Assembly: GCA_029880325.1 (NCBI GenBank) | Contig: JAOUOP010000010.1 | Coordinates: 104,951 to 168,950 of the forward strand | From: Myxococcales bacterium | GTDB taxonomy: Bacteria > Myxococcota_A > Polyangia > Polyangiales > JAFGIB01 | Length of the DNA stretch: 64,000 nt | Reading direction: 5' to 3' | Part shown: piece by piece, positions 8,478-18,020 of the stretch | Layout of the letters: the number at the start of each line of letters is the position of its first letter | How positions within the stretch are numbered: the first letter of the stretch is position 1 | Notes under the pieces: model-generated | What the model saw: the letters and a program-made list of their open reading frames with translations, nothing else | What the model was told of the DNA's origin: nothing | Database searches by the model: none | Made by a program: the position numbers and the translations under genes

Positions 8478-8717
8478 TCAGTCGCGCCCGTCGGATGTTG
8501 GCATCGCTTCGGTCTCCCCGTCGGCTGACAGCGACCAGTAGCGCTTCAGAAAATACGCCATGCTCACCGCGTAGAGCAGGGTCATGCCCAGGCTGTAGAG
8601 AGCCCACGGCGGCATCGGCATGGCGCTGCCAGCTTCGACGTGGCCGGCGCTGAAGGGCCAGGGCGCGGTCGCCAGCAACAGCAGCGTCGACAGCCCGTAG
8701 AGCCGCCCGCGCGTCAC
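8478..8717 (-). CDS. Small membrane protein paired with the SSS symporter (YhdT/DUF997-like)
   Basis: 79 residues from GTG 8717, with two hydrophobic segments (LSTLLLLATAPWPF and ALYSLGMTLLYAVSMAYFL) followed by KRYW. Short two-helix proteins are often encoded right before SSS transporters, as YhdT is before panF. I choose GTG 8717 because it overlaps the aminotransferase stop as GTGA (8714-8717). A longer frame extends to 8795 inside the aminotransferase but has no membrane or family features there. The family assignment rests on position and topology more than sequence. Confidence 0.7.
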   Translation of the reverse strand: MTRGRLYGLSTLLLLATAPWPFSAGHVEAGSAMPMPPWALYSLGMTLLYAVSMAYFLKRYWSLSADGETEAMPTSDGRD

Positions 8718-9901
8718 CTGTCGCCCCCGCGCATCAGCGGCTGCAGCCGATCGATGGCGGCCTCCAGCTCGGGCTGGGGGATGCAGGTGAAACACAGCCG
8801 CACCCAGTCGCCGAAGTCTTCACCGGAGGAGAGGCCCGGCGTGAGCATCACGCCCACCGCCGCCGCCCGCGCCAAAAACTCCGCGGCCGCGCCGCCGGCC
8901 GCCACGTCCTTGCCCACGTGGGGGCGCGCGTCGAAGAAGCAGAAGCTGCCGCCTTCGGGCATCGGCAGCCCCAGACCCTCGGCCACGCTGGCGGCGGCCT
9001 TGCGGTAGCGGGCGCGCGCGTCGTCCAACCAGGAGTCACCTTCGCTCAGCGCCCGTGCCGCGCCCAGCTGCATCGGTCGCGCCGCGCAATAGGTGAAGAA
9101 GGTCTGTACGTTGCGGATCGGCTCCATCGCCGCCTCCGGTCCGTGGCTGTAGCCCACGCGCGCGCCGGCCAGGCCGTAGGCCTTCGAGACGCTGTGGGTG
9201 GCCACCGCCCGCTCGCGCAGGGCCGCATGACTAAAACTCGGGGGCGGCGCTTGCTCTCCGAGCCACAGATCCTCGTAGACCTCGTCGCACAGCACCCACA
9301 GCTGATGGCGCTCGGCCAGCTCGCCGATGGCCTGTAGCTGGGCGTCGCTCAGGATCTGGCCCGTGGGATTGTTGGGACAATTGACGTAGATGGCCGCCGT
9401 GCGCGGCGTGATGGCGGCTTCCAGTGCCGCGATCGGATCGAAGCCCGGCTCGTGCAGGCGATGGAAGATCGGCACCTGCACCGGCAGCGCGCCATGGAAG
9501 CGCACGATGCCGCGTATCAAGGGCCAAAAGGGCGACGGTACGATCACCTCGTCGCCGGGGGACAAAAGCGCCGTCACCACCACGCCCAGGCCCGAGGTCG
9601 CGCCCGACATCACCTGCAGCTGCGGCCGCTCGATGCGGATGCCGCTCCTGCGTTCGATCTTTTTGGCGATGGCATCCAGCAACACCGGCTCGCCCTGCAC
9701 CGGCGAGTAGCCGTGGAGTTGCGGATGCTCGGCGGCGAGCTGGGCCTCGGCGCGGGCTGCGGGCAGCGGCTGCAGATAGGTGTCGCCCACGTTCAGGCGG
9801 TAGACCGGTTCGGGTGGCCGTCCGGCGCTCGGCGCGGCCGCCCCAAAGACCCGGTCCGAGAGGCTGTCGGCGTCGGGCGAGTGCTCGGGAAAGCGGGGCA
9901 T
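8714..9901 (-). CDS. Pyridoxal-phosphate aminotransferase, class I/II
   Basis: 395 residues, fold type I. NCPNNPTG at 174-181 and the CDEVYED segment (Asp206, Tyr209) hold the cofactor ring; Lys240 in SVSKAYGLAGARVGY is the Schiff-base lysine; the terminal arginine region LCFTC is present. The family contains aspartate, alanine and aromatic aminotransferases; the amino donor cannot be told. First gene of a three-gene minus-strand operon with tight GTGA coupling to the small membrane protein and then the symporter, which suggests import and transamination of the same compound. Confidence 0.9.
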   Translation of the reverse strand: MPRFPEHSPDADSLSDRVFGAAAPSAGRPPEPVYRLNVGDTYLQPLPAARAEAQLAAEHPQLHGYSPVQGEPVLLDAIAKKIERRSGIRIERPQLQVMSGATSGLGVVVTALLSPGDEVIVPSPFWPLIRGIVRFHGALPVQVPIFHRLHEPGFDPIAALEAAITPRTAAIYVNCPNNPTGQILSDAQLQAIGELAERHQLWVLCDEVYEDLWLGEQAPPPSFSHAALRERAVATHSVSKAYGLAGARVGYSHGPEAAMEPIRNVQTFFTYCAARPMQLGAARALSEGDSWLDDARARYRKAAASVAEGLGLPMPEGGSFCFFDARPHVGKDVAAGGAAAEFLARAAAVGVMLTPGLSSGEDFGDWVRLCFTCIPQPELEAAIDRLQPLMRGGDR

Positions 9902-9991
9902 CGGGCCTGTGTACTACAGGCCGCTGTCGCCCCCAAACGGGCTTCGATCGCCGCGAAAGGAGCGCGATTTACACGGCAGGCCAGCCCTCGC

Positions 9992-10004
9992 TATGCTCCC
10001 GCCC
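9992..10004 (+). promoter_or_regulatory. Candidate leaderless -10 box of the 10005 lipoprotein gene
   Basis: TATGCT (9992-9997) plus a seven-base spacer CCCGCCC reaches ATG 10005. The in-frame ATG at 9993 lies inside the hexamer, which argues that 10005 is the true start. Confidence 0.55.
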
Positions 10005-11195
10005 ATGCTGACCCCCTCGCCCCTCAACCCCTCCATCCGTTCACGGTCCGCCGCCGCCAGCCGCTGGCTCGCGGTCGCCGCTTCTGTCGCGCTCGCAGCC
10101 TGTGGTGGCGAGGAGAAAGCCGAGGAAGGAGGGGGCGAAGCCGCCGGGCTCGACATTCCTGCCCTCGGCGTGCTCGAACTGCCGGTTTCGGCCCGCGCTT
10201 CCGACGGGGCGCCCAGCGGTCACCGCAGCGTGGACCTGTCGCCGGCGGGCATTCGCGTCGACGACGCAGGGCTGATGCCGCTGGAATCGGGCAAGGTTCC
10301 GGCCGCCGAGCGCCAGGACAACGTGATCGGCAAGCTCAAGAGCGCGCTTGCGAGCCCCTCCAAGTCGGTGCTCGCCCTGGCCGTGCACGCCTCGATTCCC
10401 TACGAGACCCTGGCGCTGACGCTCGAGACCGCCAAGGCCGCGGGCATGCGCGACGTGGCCTTCAAGGTGCGCAAGCCCGGCGGCGGCAGCACCGAGGCCG
10501 GTTGGCTGACGGTCAAGAACTTCAGCATGACCCCGCGCACCTTCGGCGAGGTCAAAATCTCCGGCGTGCAGCCGCGCACCTGGGACGAGTTCGCCACCGC
10601 CTGGGACCCCATCTACCAGGCCTGCCGCGGCGCCCAGACCGGCAGCTGTGCCTACGTCCAGAGCAACGTCGCCAAGGGTGGAAACCTCAAGATCGTGCTG
10701 CAGGCCGCGGGCCAGGGCGTCAACGTGAACTTCTTCCGCGTCGGCATCCAAAATGAAGAACTCTCCGACGAAGAGAAGAAGCGCAAGGCCGAGCTCGCCG
10801 CCAAGAAAGAGGCATTCCTGCAGGGGCGGCTGTCGCAGACCGACCTGGAGAAGGAGCTGCTCGAGGGGCCGCCCGCCACCGAAGCGCTGTTCCAGTTCCG
10901 GGCGCGCGAAGCCCTGGCCACGCCCTCGCCGGTCAGCGACACCATCGCCCCGCTGTGCGGCAAGAAGGCCTGTGGCGCCGTGGTCTCCGCCGAGCTTCCC
11001 ACCATGAGCGTACGCGTCGTATCCCTGATCGGCGCCGCCTTCCCCGACGGTGCTGCCCCGCCCGTGCTGGCCTTCGAGCAGCCCTGGTCCGAAAAGCCCA
11101 AGCTCAGCAAAGAGGAAATCGCCGCCCAGGCTGCCGAGTCCAAGACCGAGGCCGCCCTGCAGCAGGCCGCCGCCGCGGCCGCCGAGGGCGAGTAG
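10005..11195 (+). CDS. Predicted lipoprotein of unknown function
   Basis: 396 residues. An arginine-containing n-region and a hydrophobic stretch end in the lipobox VALAAC, so the mature protein would start at a lipidated Cys and be exported. A Glu/Gly-rich linker follows. The body (about 45-230) has repeated GD/ED beta-type segments; its LALAVHASIPYETLALTLETAKAAG is reminiscent of the biopolymer-transport (ExbD/TolR) periplasmic fold, a weak resemblance. Cysteines appear in the pairs CRGAQTGSC and CGKKAC. The C-terminal tail is Ala/Glu-rich and helical. I do not recognise the family. Confidence 0.75.
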   Translation: MLTPSPLNPSIRSRSAAASRWLAVAASVALAACGGEEKAEEGGGEAAGLDIPALGVLELPVSARASDGAPSGHRSVDLSPAGIRVDDAGLMPLESGKVPAAERQDNVIGKLKSALASPSKSVLALAVHASIPYETLALTLETAKAAGMRDVAFKVRKPGGGSTEAGWLTVKNFSMTPRTFGEVKISGVQPRTWDEFATAWDPIYQACRGAQTGSCAYVQSNVAKGGNLKIVLQAAGQGVNVNFFRVGIQNEELSDEEKKRKAELAAKKEAFLQGRLSQTDLEKELLEGPPATEALFQFRAREALATPSPVSDTIAPLCGKKACGAVVSAELPTMSVRVVSLIGAAFPDGAAPPVLAFEQPWSEKPKLSKEEIAAQAAESKTEAALQQAAAAAAEGE

Positions 11196-11204
11196 GCTTC
11201 GTCC

Positions 11205-12242
11205 TCAATCGGCGTTGCGACCGAACAACCGCGCCCACGCGCTGCGGGCCGCCTGCCGTGCGTGAGTGCGGTAGGGAAAGCCGCGCGTCATCTTCGCCGA
11301 CAGCCGTGCCTGGGCTGCCGACAGGGGGCCGGCGCGCTCGAGTTTCCGCCTCAGTTCGTGGCGCTGGTGCACGATCCAGGGCAGGGCGCGCAGGGCATCG
11401 CGCTTGGCCCGCAGGGCTTCGGGCAGCTGTCCCCGGGTGGCGGCACTGGCGGTGGAAAGCCACTCGTGCACCAGATGGTAGGGCAGGTGCAAAAGCGCCA
11501 GCCGGCCCTGCATGTTGATCCAGTATACGAACTCGGAGTTTCTGCGCAGGTGATAGGTGTGGAAGGGGCTGTGGCGCTTGGCCGTATGGGAACCCCGATG
11601 CCAGGCGACCGCTGCGTCCACATAGACGGTGTCGAAGCCGTGCAGCAAAAGGCGCAGGGCCAGGTCGGTGTCTTCGTAGAAGCAGAAAAACTCCGGGTGA
11701 AAGAGCCCCGAGGCCTCGATGGCCGAGCGCCGGTAGAGGGCCGCCGAGGCCGCAGCGCCGAAGGGGCGATGCGCTCGATGGCGGAAGTGCTCTGCGGCAA
11801 GCCCCTGGTAGCTCGTGCACGAAACGCAGCTGAAGAACTCGAAGCCAGCGCTGTCGAGACGTTCAGGGTCGTCGTGTTGCAGCGTGCGCCCGGCGGCGGC
11901 CCCGGCTTCGGGATGGGTGAGCAGGGCCTCGACCAGATGCCACGCCCAGTCGGGCGCCAGCGTTGCGTCGTTGTTGACCAGTGCCACGAACTCGCCGCGG
12001 GCTTCGGCGAAGGCGCGGTTATTGCCCTCGGCAAAGCCCAGGTTTTCGCCCAGGCGAAGGATGCGCTCGTTGTTCCGCGGTGTGACCTGCTGCAAAGAGC
12101 CGTCGCTCGAACCGTTGTCGACCAGCAGAAGCTCGAAGCTCACGCCGCGCTGCCCGCGAATCGACGCAAGACAGGCGCCCAACACGTCGCGACCGTTGTG
12201 GTTGACGACCAAGAAGCTGACGCGCGGACCGTTCACAGCCAC
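11205..12242 (-). CDS. Family 2 glycosyltransferase (rhamnosyltransferase-like)
   Basis: 345 residues. GT-A fold at the N-terminus: VSFLVVNHNGRDVLGACLAS, then the sugar-nucleotide loop LLLVDNGSSDGS and the NNDATLAPDW segment standing where the metal-binding DXD lies. Such enzymes (WcaA/WbbL-like) transfer a sugar from an NDP-sugar in surface polysaccharide synthesis. After residue about 250 the chain is basic and helical, perhaps for membrane association. Its ATG overlaps the end of the SLC13 gene by 10 bp, so it is translated with it, although a functional link is not obvious. Confidence 0.88.
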   Translation of the reverse strand: MAVNGPRVSFLVVNHNGRDVLGACLASIRGQRGVSFELLLVDNGSSDGSLQQVTPRNNERILRLGENLGFAEGNNRAFAEARGEFVALVNNDATLAPDWAWHLVEALLTHPEAGAAAGRTLQHDDPERLDSAGFEFFSCVSCTSYQGLAAEHFRHRAHRPFGAAASAALYRRSAIEASGLFHPEFFCFYEDTDLALRLLLHGFDTVYVDAAVAWHRGSHTAKRHSPFHTYHLRRNSEFVYWINMQGRLALLHLPYHLVHEWLSTASAATRGQLPEALRAKRDALRALPWIVHQRHELRRKLERAGPLSAAQARLSAKMTRGFPYRTHARQAARSAWARLFGRNAD

Positions 12243-14011
12243 AGCAACTTGGCGAAGCCCACCGTCACCGCACCGGCGATCAGCTGCAGCGGCAGTCCGA
12301 AGCGCGTGAAGTCGATGAAGCGGTAGCGGCCCGGCCCGTAGACCATCAGGTTGGTCTGGTAGCCGATGGGCGTGGTGAAGCTGGCGGCCGCCGCCAGCAT
12401 CAGCGTGTACATGAAGGGCTCGAAGGGCAGCCCCAGCTCGCGCGTGGCCGCCAGCGTGATCGGAAACATCAACACCACCGCGGCCTTGGAGGTGGCCACC
12501 GCGCCCAGCACCACCGTGGCGATGTAGATGGCCGTCATCAGCCCCAGCGAACCGAAGTAGGCGTGGGTCGGCGCCAGGCCCAGGGCGATGGCCGCCGCCA
12601 CACCGGTCTTGTCCAGGGCGGTGCCGATGCCAAAGGCGGCCGCGATCGTGATCAGCACCGGCAGGTCCACCGCCTTGCGCGCCTGGCTGGCGCTCAGGCA
12701 GCCGCCGACGATCATGGCGAAGGCCGTCAGCATGGCCGCCGTCAGCAGCGGCAAGAGCCCCAGGGCATTGCTGATGACCATGGCTGTCAGCAGCAGAAAC
12801 GACAGCCCGGCCCGCTCGTGGTTGACCGGGCGGCTGCCCTCCACCTCGCTGACGAGGGCGAAGGTGGGATTGTTGCGAAAGCTCTCGATGAACGACGGCG
12901 CGGTCTCGAGCAGCAACGTGTCTCCGGCCTGGGGCACGATGTCGCCAATTTTTGAGCGGATGCGTTCGCCCTGACGGTGCACCGCGATCACCGCCGCGCC
13001 GTAGCGGGTGCGGAAGCGGGCCTCGCGAATGTTCTGGCGCGTCAGGGCCGAGTTGGCGGCGACCACCGCCTCCACCAGGCGTCGGGTGGGGCGCGGCGCT
13101 GCCAGCGGGGCATCGTCGTCGCCGTCCTCGGCCGGGCTGAGGCCGCGGATCTTTCGCAGGTCCACCACCGAGTCGATCACGCCGGCGAAGAGCAGCCGGT
13201 CATCGGCGTGCAGGCGCACCTTGGGGCCGGGCGCCGGCCGCAGCTCGCCGTCGGCGCGCTCGATCTCGATCAGAAAAAGTCCTGGCAGCTGTCGCAGGCC
13301 GGCCTGTTCGATGGTCTGGCCGACCACCGGCGCGCCCGCGGCCACGCTCATGGCCACGGTGTACTCGCGCGGATTGTCGAGCATGGAGCGGCCGCCACCG
13401 CGGTCGGGCAACAGCCAGGGCGACGCGATCAGCACGTAGACCATGGTGGCCAGCGCCACCGGCAAGCCCAGGGCGGCGATGTCGAAGATGCCCACCGACA
13501 GCTCGGGCAGACTCTCATTGGCCAGGCCCAGCACCACCAGGTTGGTGGCGGTGCCGATGAGCGTGCAGGAGCCGCCCACGATGGCCGCGTAGCTCAGGGG
13601 GATGAACAGGCGCGAGGGGCTGATGCCGGTGCGCCGCGACCAGTCCTGGACGATGGGCACCATCATCGCCACCAGGGGCGTGTTGTTTAAAAAGGCGGAG
13701 GCCAGCGAGATCGGCAGCATCAGCCGCAGCTGGGCGGCGGCCACCGAGCGCGGCTGGGCCAGGGCGCGGCGCATCAGCATGTCGAGCCCGCCGGTTTCCT
13801 GGACCCCGGCGGCGACCACGAAGAGCACGGCCACCGTCAGCATCCCGGTATTGGAGAAACCGCTGAAGGCCTCGGCCGGGGTCAGGATGCCGAGGCCGAG
13901 CAGCAGGCTCAGCCCCGCCAACAGCACCATGTCGGGTGCGGCCAGGTTGCGCATCATGGCCGCGACCATCAGTGCCACCAACGCCAGGGTGCTCCAGGCC
14001 TCCCAGGACAT
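12233..14011 (-). CDS. SLC13/DASS-type anion permease with two TrkA-C domains
   Basis: 592 residues. Hydrophobic blocks at about 1-185 and 400-590 flank a soluble centre with two TrkA-C (RCK_C) domains (about 205-290 and 305-385). This is the layout of the SLC13-type permeases described as sulfate or other anion transporters in bacteria. The conserved sodium/substrate hairpins show as SAFLNNTPLVAMMVPI and the later SKAAVVLMFPITLA. GTATNLVVLG is the SNT-type motif. The substrate (sulfate, dicarboxylate or other) cannot be assigned. It lies 3 bases after the YkvA-like gene and overlaps the glycosyltransferase. Confidence 0.88.
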   Translation of the reverse strand: MSWEAWSTLALVALMVAAMMRNLAAPDMVLLAGLSLLLGLGILTPAEAFSGFSNTGMLTVAVLFVVAAGVQETGGLDMLMRRALAQPRSVAAAQLRLMLPISLASAFLNNTPLVAMMVPIVQDWSRRTGISPSRLFIPLSYAAIVGGSCTLIGTATNLVVLGLANESLPELSVGIFDIAALGLPVALATMVYVLIASPWLLPDRGGGRSMLDNPREYTVAMSVAAGAPVVGQTIEQAGLRQLPGLFLIEIERADGELRPAPGPKVRLHADDRLLFAGVIDSVVDLRKIRGLSPAEDGDDDAPLAAPRPTRRLVEAVVAANSALTRQNIREARFRTRYGAAVIAVHRQGERIRSKIGDIVPQAGDTLLLETAPSFIESFRNNPTFALVSEVEGSRPVNHERAGLSFLLLTAMVISNALGLLPLLTAAMLTAFAMIVGGCLSASQARKAVDLPVLITIAAAFGIGTALDKTGVAAAIALGLAPTHAYFGSLGLMTAIYIATVVLGAVATSKAAVVLMFPITLAATRELGLPFEPFMYTLMLAAAASFTTPIGYQTNLMVYGPGRYRFIDFTRFGLPLQLIAGAVTVGFAKLLWL

Positions 14012-14014
14012 GGC

Positions 14015-14326
14015 TCAGCCCTGGCTCTCGGGGGTCAGGGCCGTGGGTGGGCTCTCGGCGAGGGCCCGTCTGCTATCGTCCTTGGCCTGCTCGGGGATCA
14101 GGTACAGGGCCAGCAGGATCAGGGTCGGCACCACGATCAGATCGTCGAGCTGCCCGAGCACCGGGATGAAGTCGGGGATCAGGTCCACCGGTGACAGCGC
14201 ATAGGCCAGGGCCGCGCCCAGCATCAGCTTGGCGCTGCGCGGGGTGTCGGGGTGGCCGAGCAGCAGCCGGTAGTAGCCGGCTTCGGACTTCACTCGCTTG
14301 GCGATCGTGCGCAGGGTCTCGAGCAT
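14015..14326 (-). CDS. YkvA-like DUF1232 membrane protein
   Basis: 103 residues. The DUF1232 core is clear: LMLGAALAYALSPVDLIPDF followed by IPVLGQLDDLIVV. This conserved SPVDLIPD hydrophobic hairpin defines the family, whose molecular function is unknown. ATG 14326 is chosen over the much longer open frame because GGGGAG lies just upstream and the domain starts here. First gene of the YkvA, SLC13, GT2 minus-strand operon. Confidence 0.85.
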   Translation of the reverse strand: MLETLRTIAKRVKSEAGYYRLLLGHPDTPRSAKLMLGAALAYALSPVDLIPDFIPVLGQLDDLIVVPTLILLALYLIPEQAKDDSRRALAESPPTALTPESQG

Positions 14327-14447
14327 GGACTCCCCGGGGTCGAAGCCGGCGGCAATGTAGCAAAACGCCGATGCCGAGGCATGTTTCACCCACACTTGAA
14401 CGGGCGGCTTGAACGGGGCGTGTCCGCGGGGTAGAGCAGCGGCGCCC

Positions 14448-16109
<1,662 letters not shown>

Positions 16110-16112
<3 letters not shown>

Positions 16113-16152
16113 AGATGCGGCTGAAGATGGGGTGAAGATGGGGCGTCAGCCG
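16110..16152. repeat. Short repeats in the gpmI / helical-repeat protein convergent junction
   Basis: TGAAGATG occurs three times (16110-16117, 16122-16129, 16133-16140), and CGGCTGA (16118-16124) is mirrored by TCAGCCG (16146-16152), giving a 7-bp stem around the last two copies. Both stop codons lie inside. It may serve as a two-way terminator, but there is no T-tract. Confidence 0.35.
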
Positions 16153-16784
16153 CGGGCCAGGCGCAGACGCACGCCGAGGAAGTCGGCCAGCTTCTGGGCC
16201 TGGGGGCGAGGCAGATCGGGCATGCGCTGTTCGACCACCGCGCGCGCTGTGGCGTAGGGCTCGCCCTTGAGCACGGGCAAGACCGCTTCGCTCCAGCTGA
16301 CGAGCAGCTTGGGTTCGGCTTCCGCAAGGGCGCGCTCGAAGACATCGACCACACGCTTCTGGTAGGCGACCGAGGCATCGCAAAGGGCGGCCAGCGTCAG
16401 CACCACGCCCTCGCGTCCGCTATTGCCGCAGCGCTCGTAGCCCTGGCGCATGCGGTCGATATGGCGGGCCACCTTGGCCGGGGCGACGGCGGCGACCTTG
16501 GGCAGGCACTGGGCGGCGGCCTGGACGGCGCGCGGATTGGCGTCGGACGAAAGTAGGGCGACGAGCTTTGCGATATGCGGGGCAGCCAGGGTCGGCGCCT
16601 GGGCCACCACCTCCTCGAAAATGCGGGCGGCACGGGTGGCCGCGCTCTTGTTGTCGCTCGTCAGATCGGCTGCGTAGCCGGCCAGGTCGGTCTCCGAGGA
16701 GCCATCGATGACGGCGGCTGCCAGACTTGCTGTGGGGCCCCGGCTTTTGGGGGGCTTTGTCGCTGCGGCGGCCTTGGTGCTCAC
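16146..16784 (-). CDS. HEAT/ARM-like helical repeat protein, function unknown
   Basis: 212 residues starting at GTG 16784. No signal peptide. The chain is Ala-rich and built of successive amphipathic helix pairs (for example ARIFEEVVAQAPTLAAPHIAKLVALL and AVQAAAQCLPKVAAVAPAKVARHIDRM), matching an alpha-solenoid that normally serves protein binding. No catalytic motif is seen. Similar short solenoids are common in myxobacterial genomes, but I cannot name this one. It is convergent to gpmI. Confidence 0.7.
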   Translation of the reverse strand: MSTKAAAATKPPKSRGPTASLAAAVIDGSSETDLAGYAADLTSDNKSAATRAARIFEEVVAQAPTLAAPHIAKLVALLSSDANPRAVQAAAQCLPKVAAVAPAKVARHIDRMRQGYERCGNSGREGVVLTLAALCDASVAYQKRVVDVFERALAEAEPKLLVSWSEAVLPVLKGEPYATARAVVEQRMPDLPRPQAQKLADFLGVRLRLARG

Positions 16785-17012
16785 GGATCGCTCGTGGAGT
16801 ATCGAGCCCGCGCGCCATCGGATGCCCGCGCCCGTTGCGCTTAAGCATAGGTCACCGCAGGGAGGGGCGCCACTTCGGCCGGGCTCGGCAGTGGCGGATG
16901 GCTGGGAGAAAGCGAGAGAAAGCGGCCAGGACGTTTTCTGCGGCGGGCAATCGGCGTTGCTCGGCCGAAGGCGCCGGCCGCCGTGCTGCCCTCAATGCGG
17001 ACGCGTCGCCGG
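16785..17012. other. Intergenic spacer without recognised content
   Basis: 228 bp between the helical-repeat gene and the esterase. I find no open frame with coding character, no convincing hairpin and no repeat. The minus-strand promoter of the 16146-16784 gene should lie at its left edge. Confidence 0.4.
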
Positions 17013-18014
17013 TCAGAGGGCGGCCTGGCAGGCGTCGACCAGGATCGGCAGCGAGCGCTCGTAGCGATGGCCGGTGCCGCGATGGCCGCCGGGGAACTCT
17101 TCCATCACCAGCTTCGCGCCGCGCTCCTTTAATAGAGCGCCCATCATGCGTGTGCCGAAGTGCAGGCCATGTTCGTCGCGATCGCCGGCGTCGAGGAAGA
17201 TGCAACGGTGGTCGCACAGGGCCTGGGGCTCGCGCCGGAGGCGCTCGAGGGGGTCGTGCTCCAGGAAACGACGCCAGACGTCGGGCCGCAGCTCGCCGGT
17301 GCTGATTTCGAAGGGGAGCTGGCAGTGGGGCAGCGGCACTTCGAGGTCGGGGGTATAGGCGGTCGAGTAGGCCAGGATCATCAGGGCGGTGAAGGGCACG
17401 GAGCTCGGCTCTTCCGTGAAGTTCTCGATGAAGGGCGCGAGGCCGCCGGCCCGGTCGAAGCCGATGGCGGCTTCGCGCAGCTCGGGCAAAATGCTGATCT
17501 CAAAGGCGCTGTCGCCGGCATGGCTGCCCAGGGCGCCGAAGACCTCGGGCCGGTCCAGGCCCATGCGCAGGGCGCCGAAGCCGCCGCTGCTGCGCCCGAC
17601 GATGGCGCGGGCTTCGCGCACCGGGGCACTGCGGTAGTGTGCATCCACGAAGGGCACGACCTCGTCGGCCAGGTAGCTCTGGTAACGACCGGTGGCCTCC
17701 GAGTCGATGAATTGGCTGCCGCCCCAGCGGGTCATGGCGTCCGGCATCACCAAAATGGCCGGCTTGCTGCGACCGCTCGCGACCAGGCGGTCGAAGCGCT
17801 GCACGGTATTGGGCTCGAAAAAGCTGTAATTGGCGAAATTTTGCCCGCTGCTGCCGTAACCGCCCAGCAGCATCACCACCGGATAGCGCGAGTTCAGGGA
17901 GTAATCCGGGGGCAGGTAGATCAGCAGCTCGCGCCCGTCGGGGTCGCCCAGGGGATTTCCCTGGAGCAGGCGGCTTGCGTGCTGGTGGCGCTCGATCCGG
18001 CCGTGAAGTCGCAT
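17013..18014 (-). CDS. Esterase of the enterochelin-esterase-like (Esterase_phd) family
   Basis: 333 residues, alpha/beta hydrolase fold, no clear signal peptide. The nucleophile elbow is GRSSGGFGA (Ser in GxSxG form), the acid is probably in LDAGDRDEHGLHFG, and the histidine in GGHRGTGHRYERSL. The N-terminus LLIYLPPDYSLNSRYPVVMLLGG is the typical opening of the family, which hydrolyses siderophore or other carboxylic esters. Its ATG lies 6 bases after the argS stop, so it is cotranscribed with argS, probably without functional relation. Confidence 0.88.
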   Translation of the reverse strand: MRLHGRIERHQHASRLLQGNPLGDPDGRELLIYLPPDYSLNSRYPVVMLLGGYGSSGQNFANYSFFEPNTVQRFDRLVASGRSKPAILVMPDAMTRWGGSQFIDSEATGRYQSYLADEVVPFVDAHYRSAPVREARAIVGRSSGGFGALRMGLDRPEVFGALGSHAGDSAFEISILPELREAAIGFDRAGGLAPFIENFTEEPSSVPFTALMILAYSTAYTPDLEVPLPHCQLPFEISTGELRPDVWRRFLEHDPLERLRREPQALCDHRCIFLDAGDRDEHGLHFGTRMMGALLKERGAKLVMEEFPGGHRGTGHRYERSLPILVDACQAAL

Positions 18015-18020
18015 GGCTGC

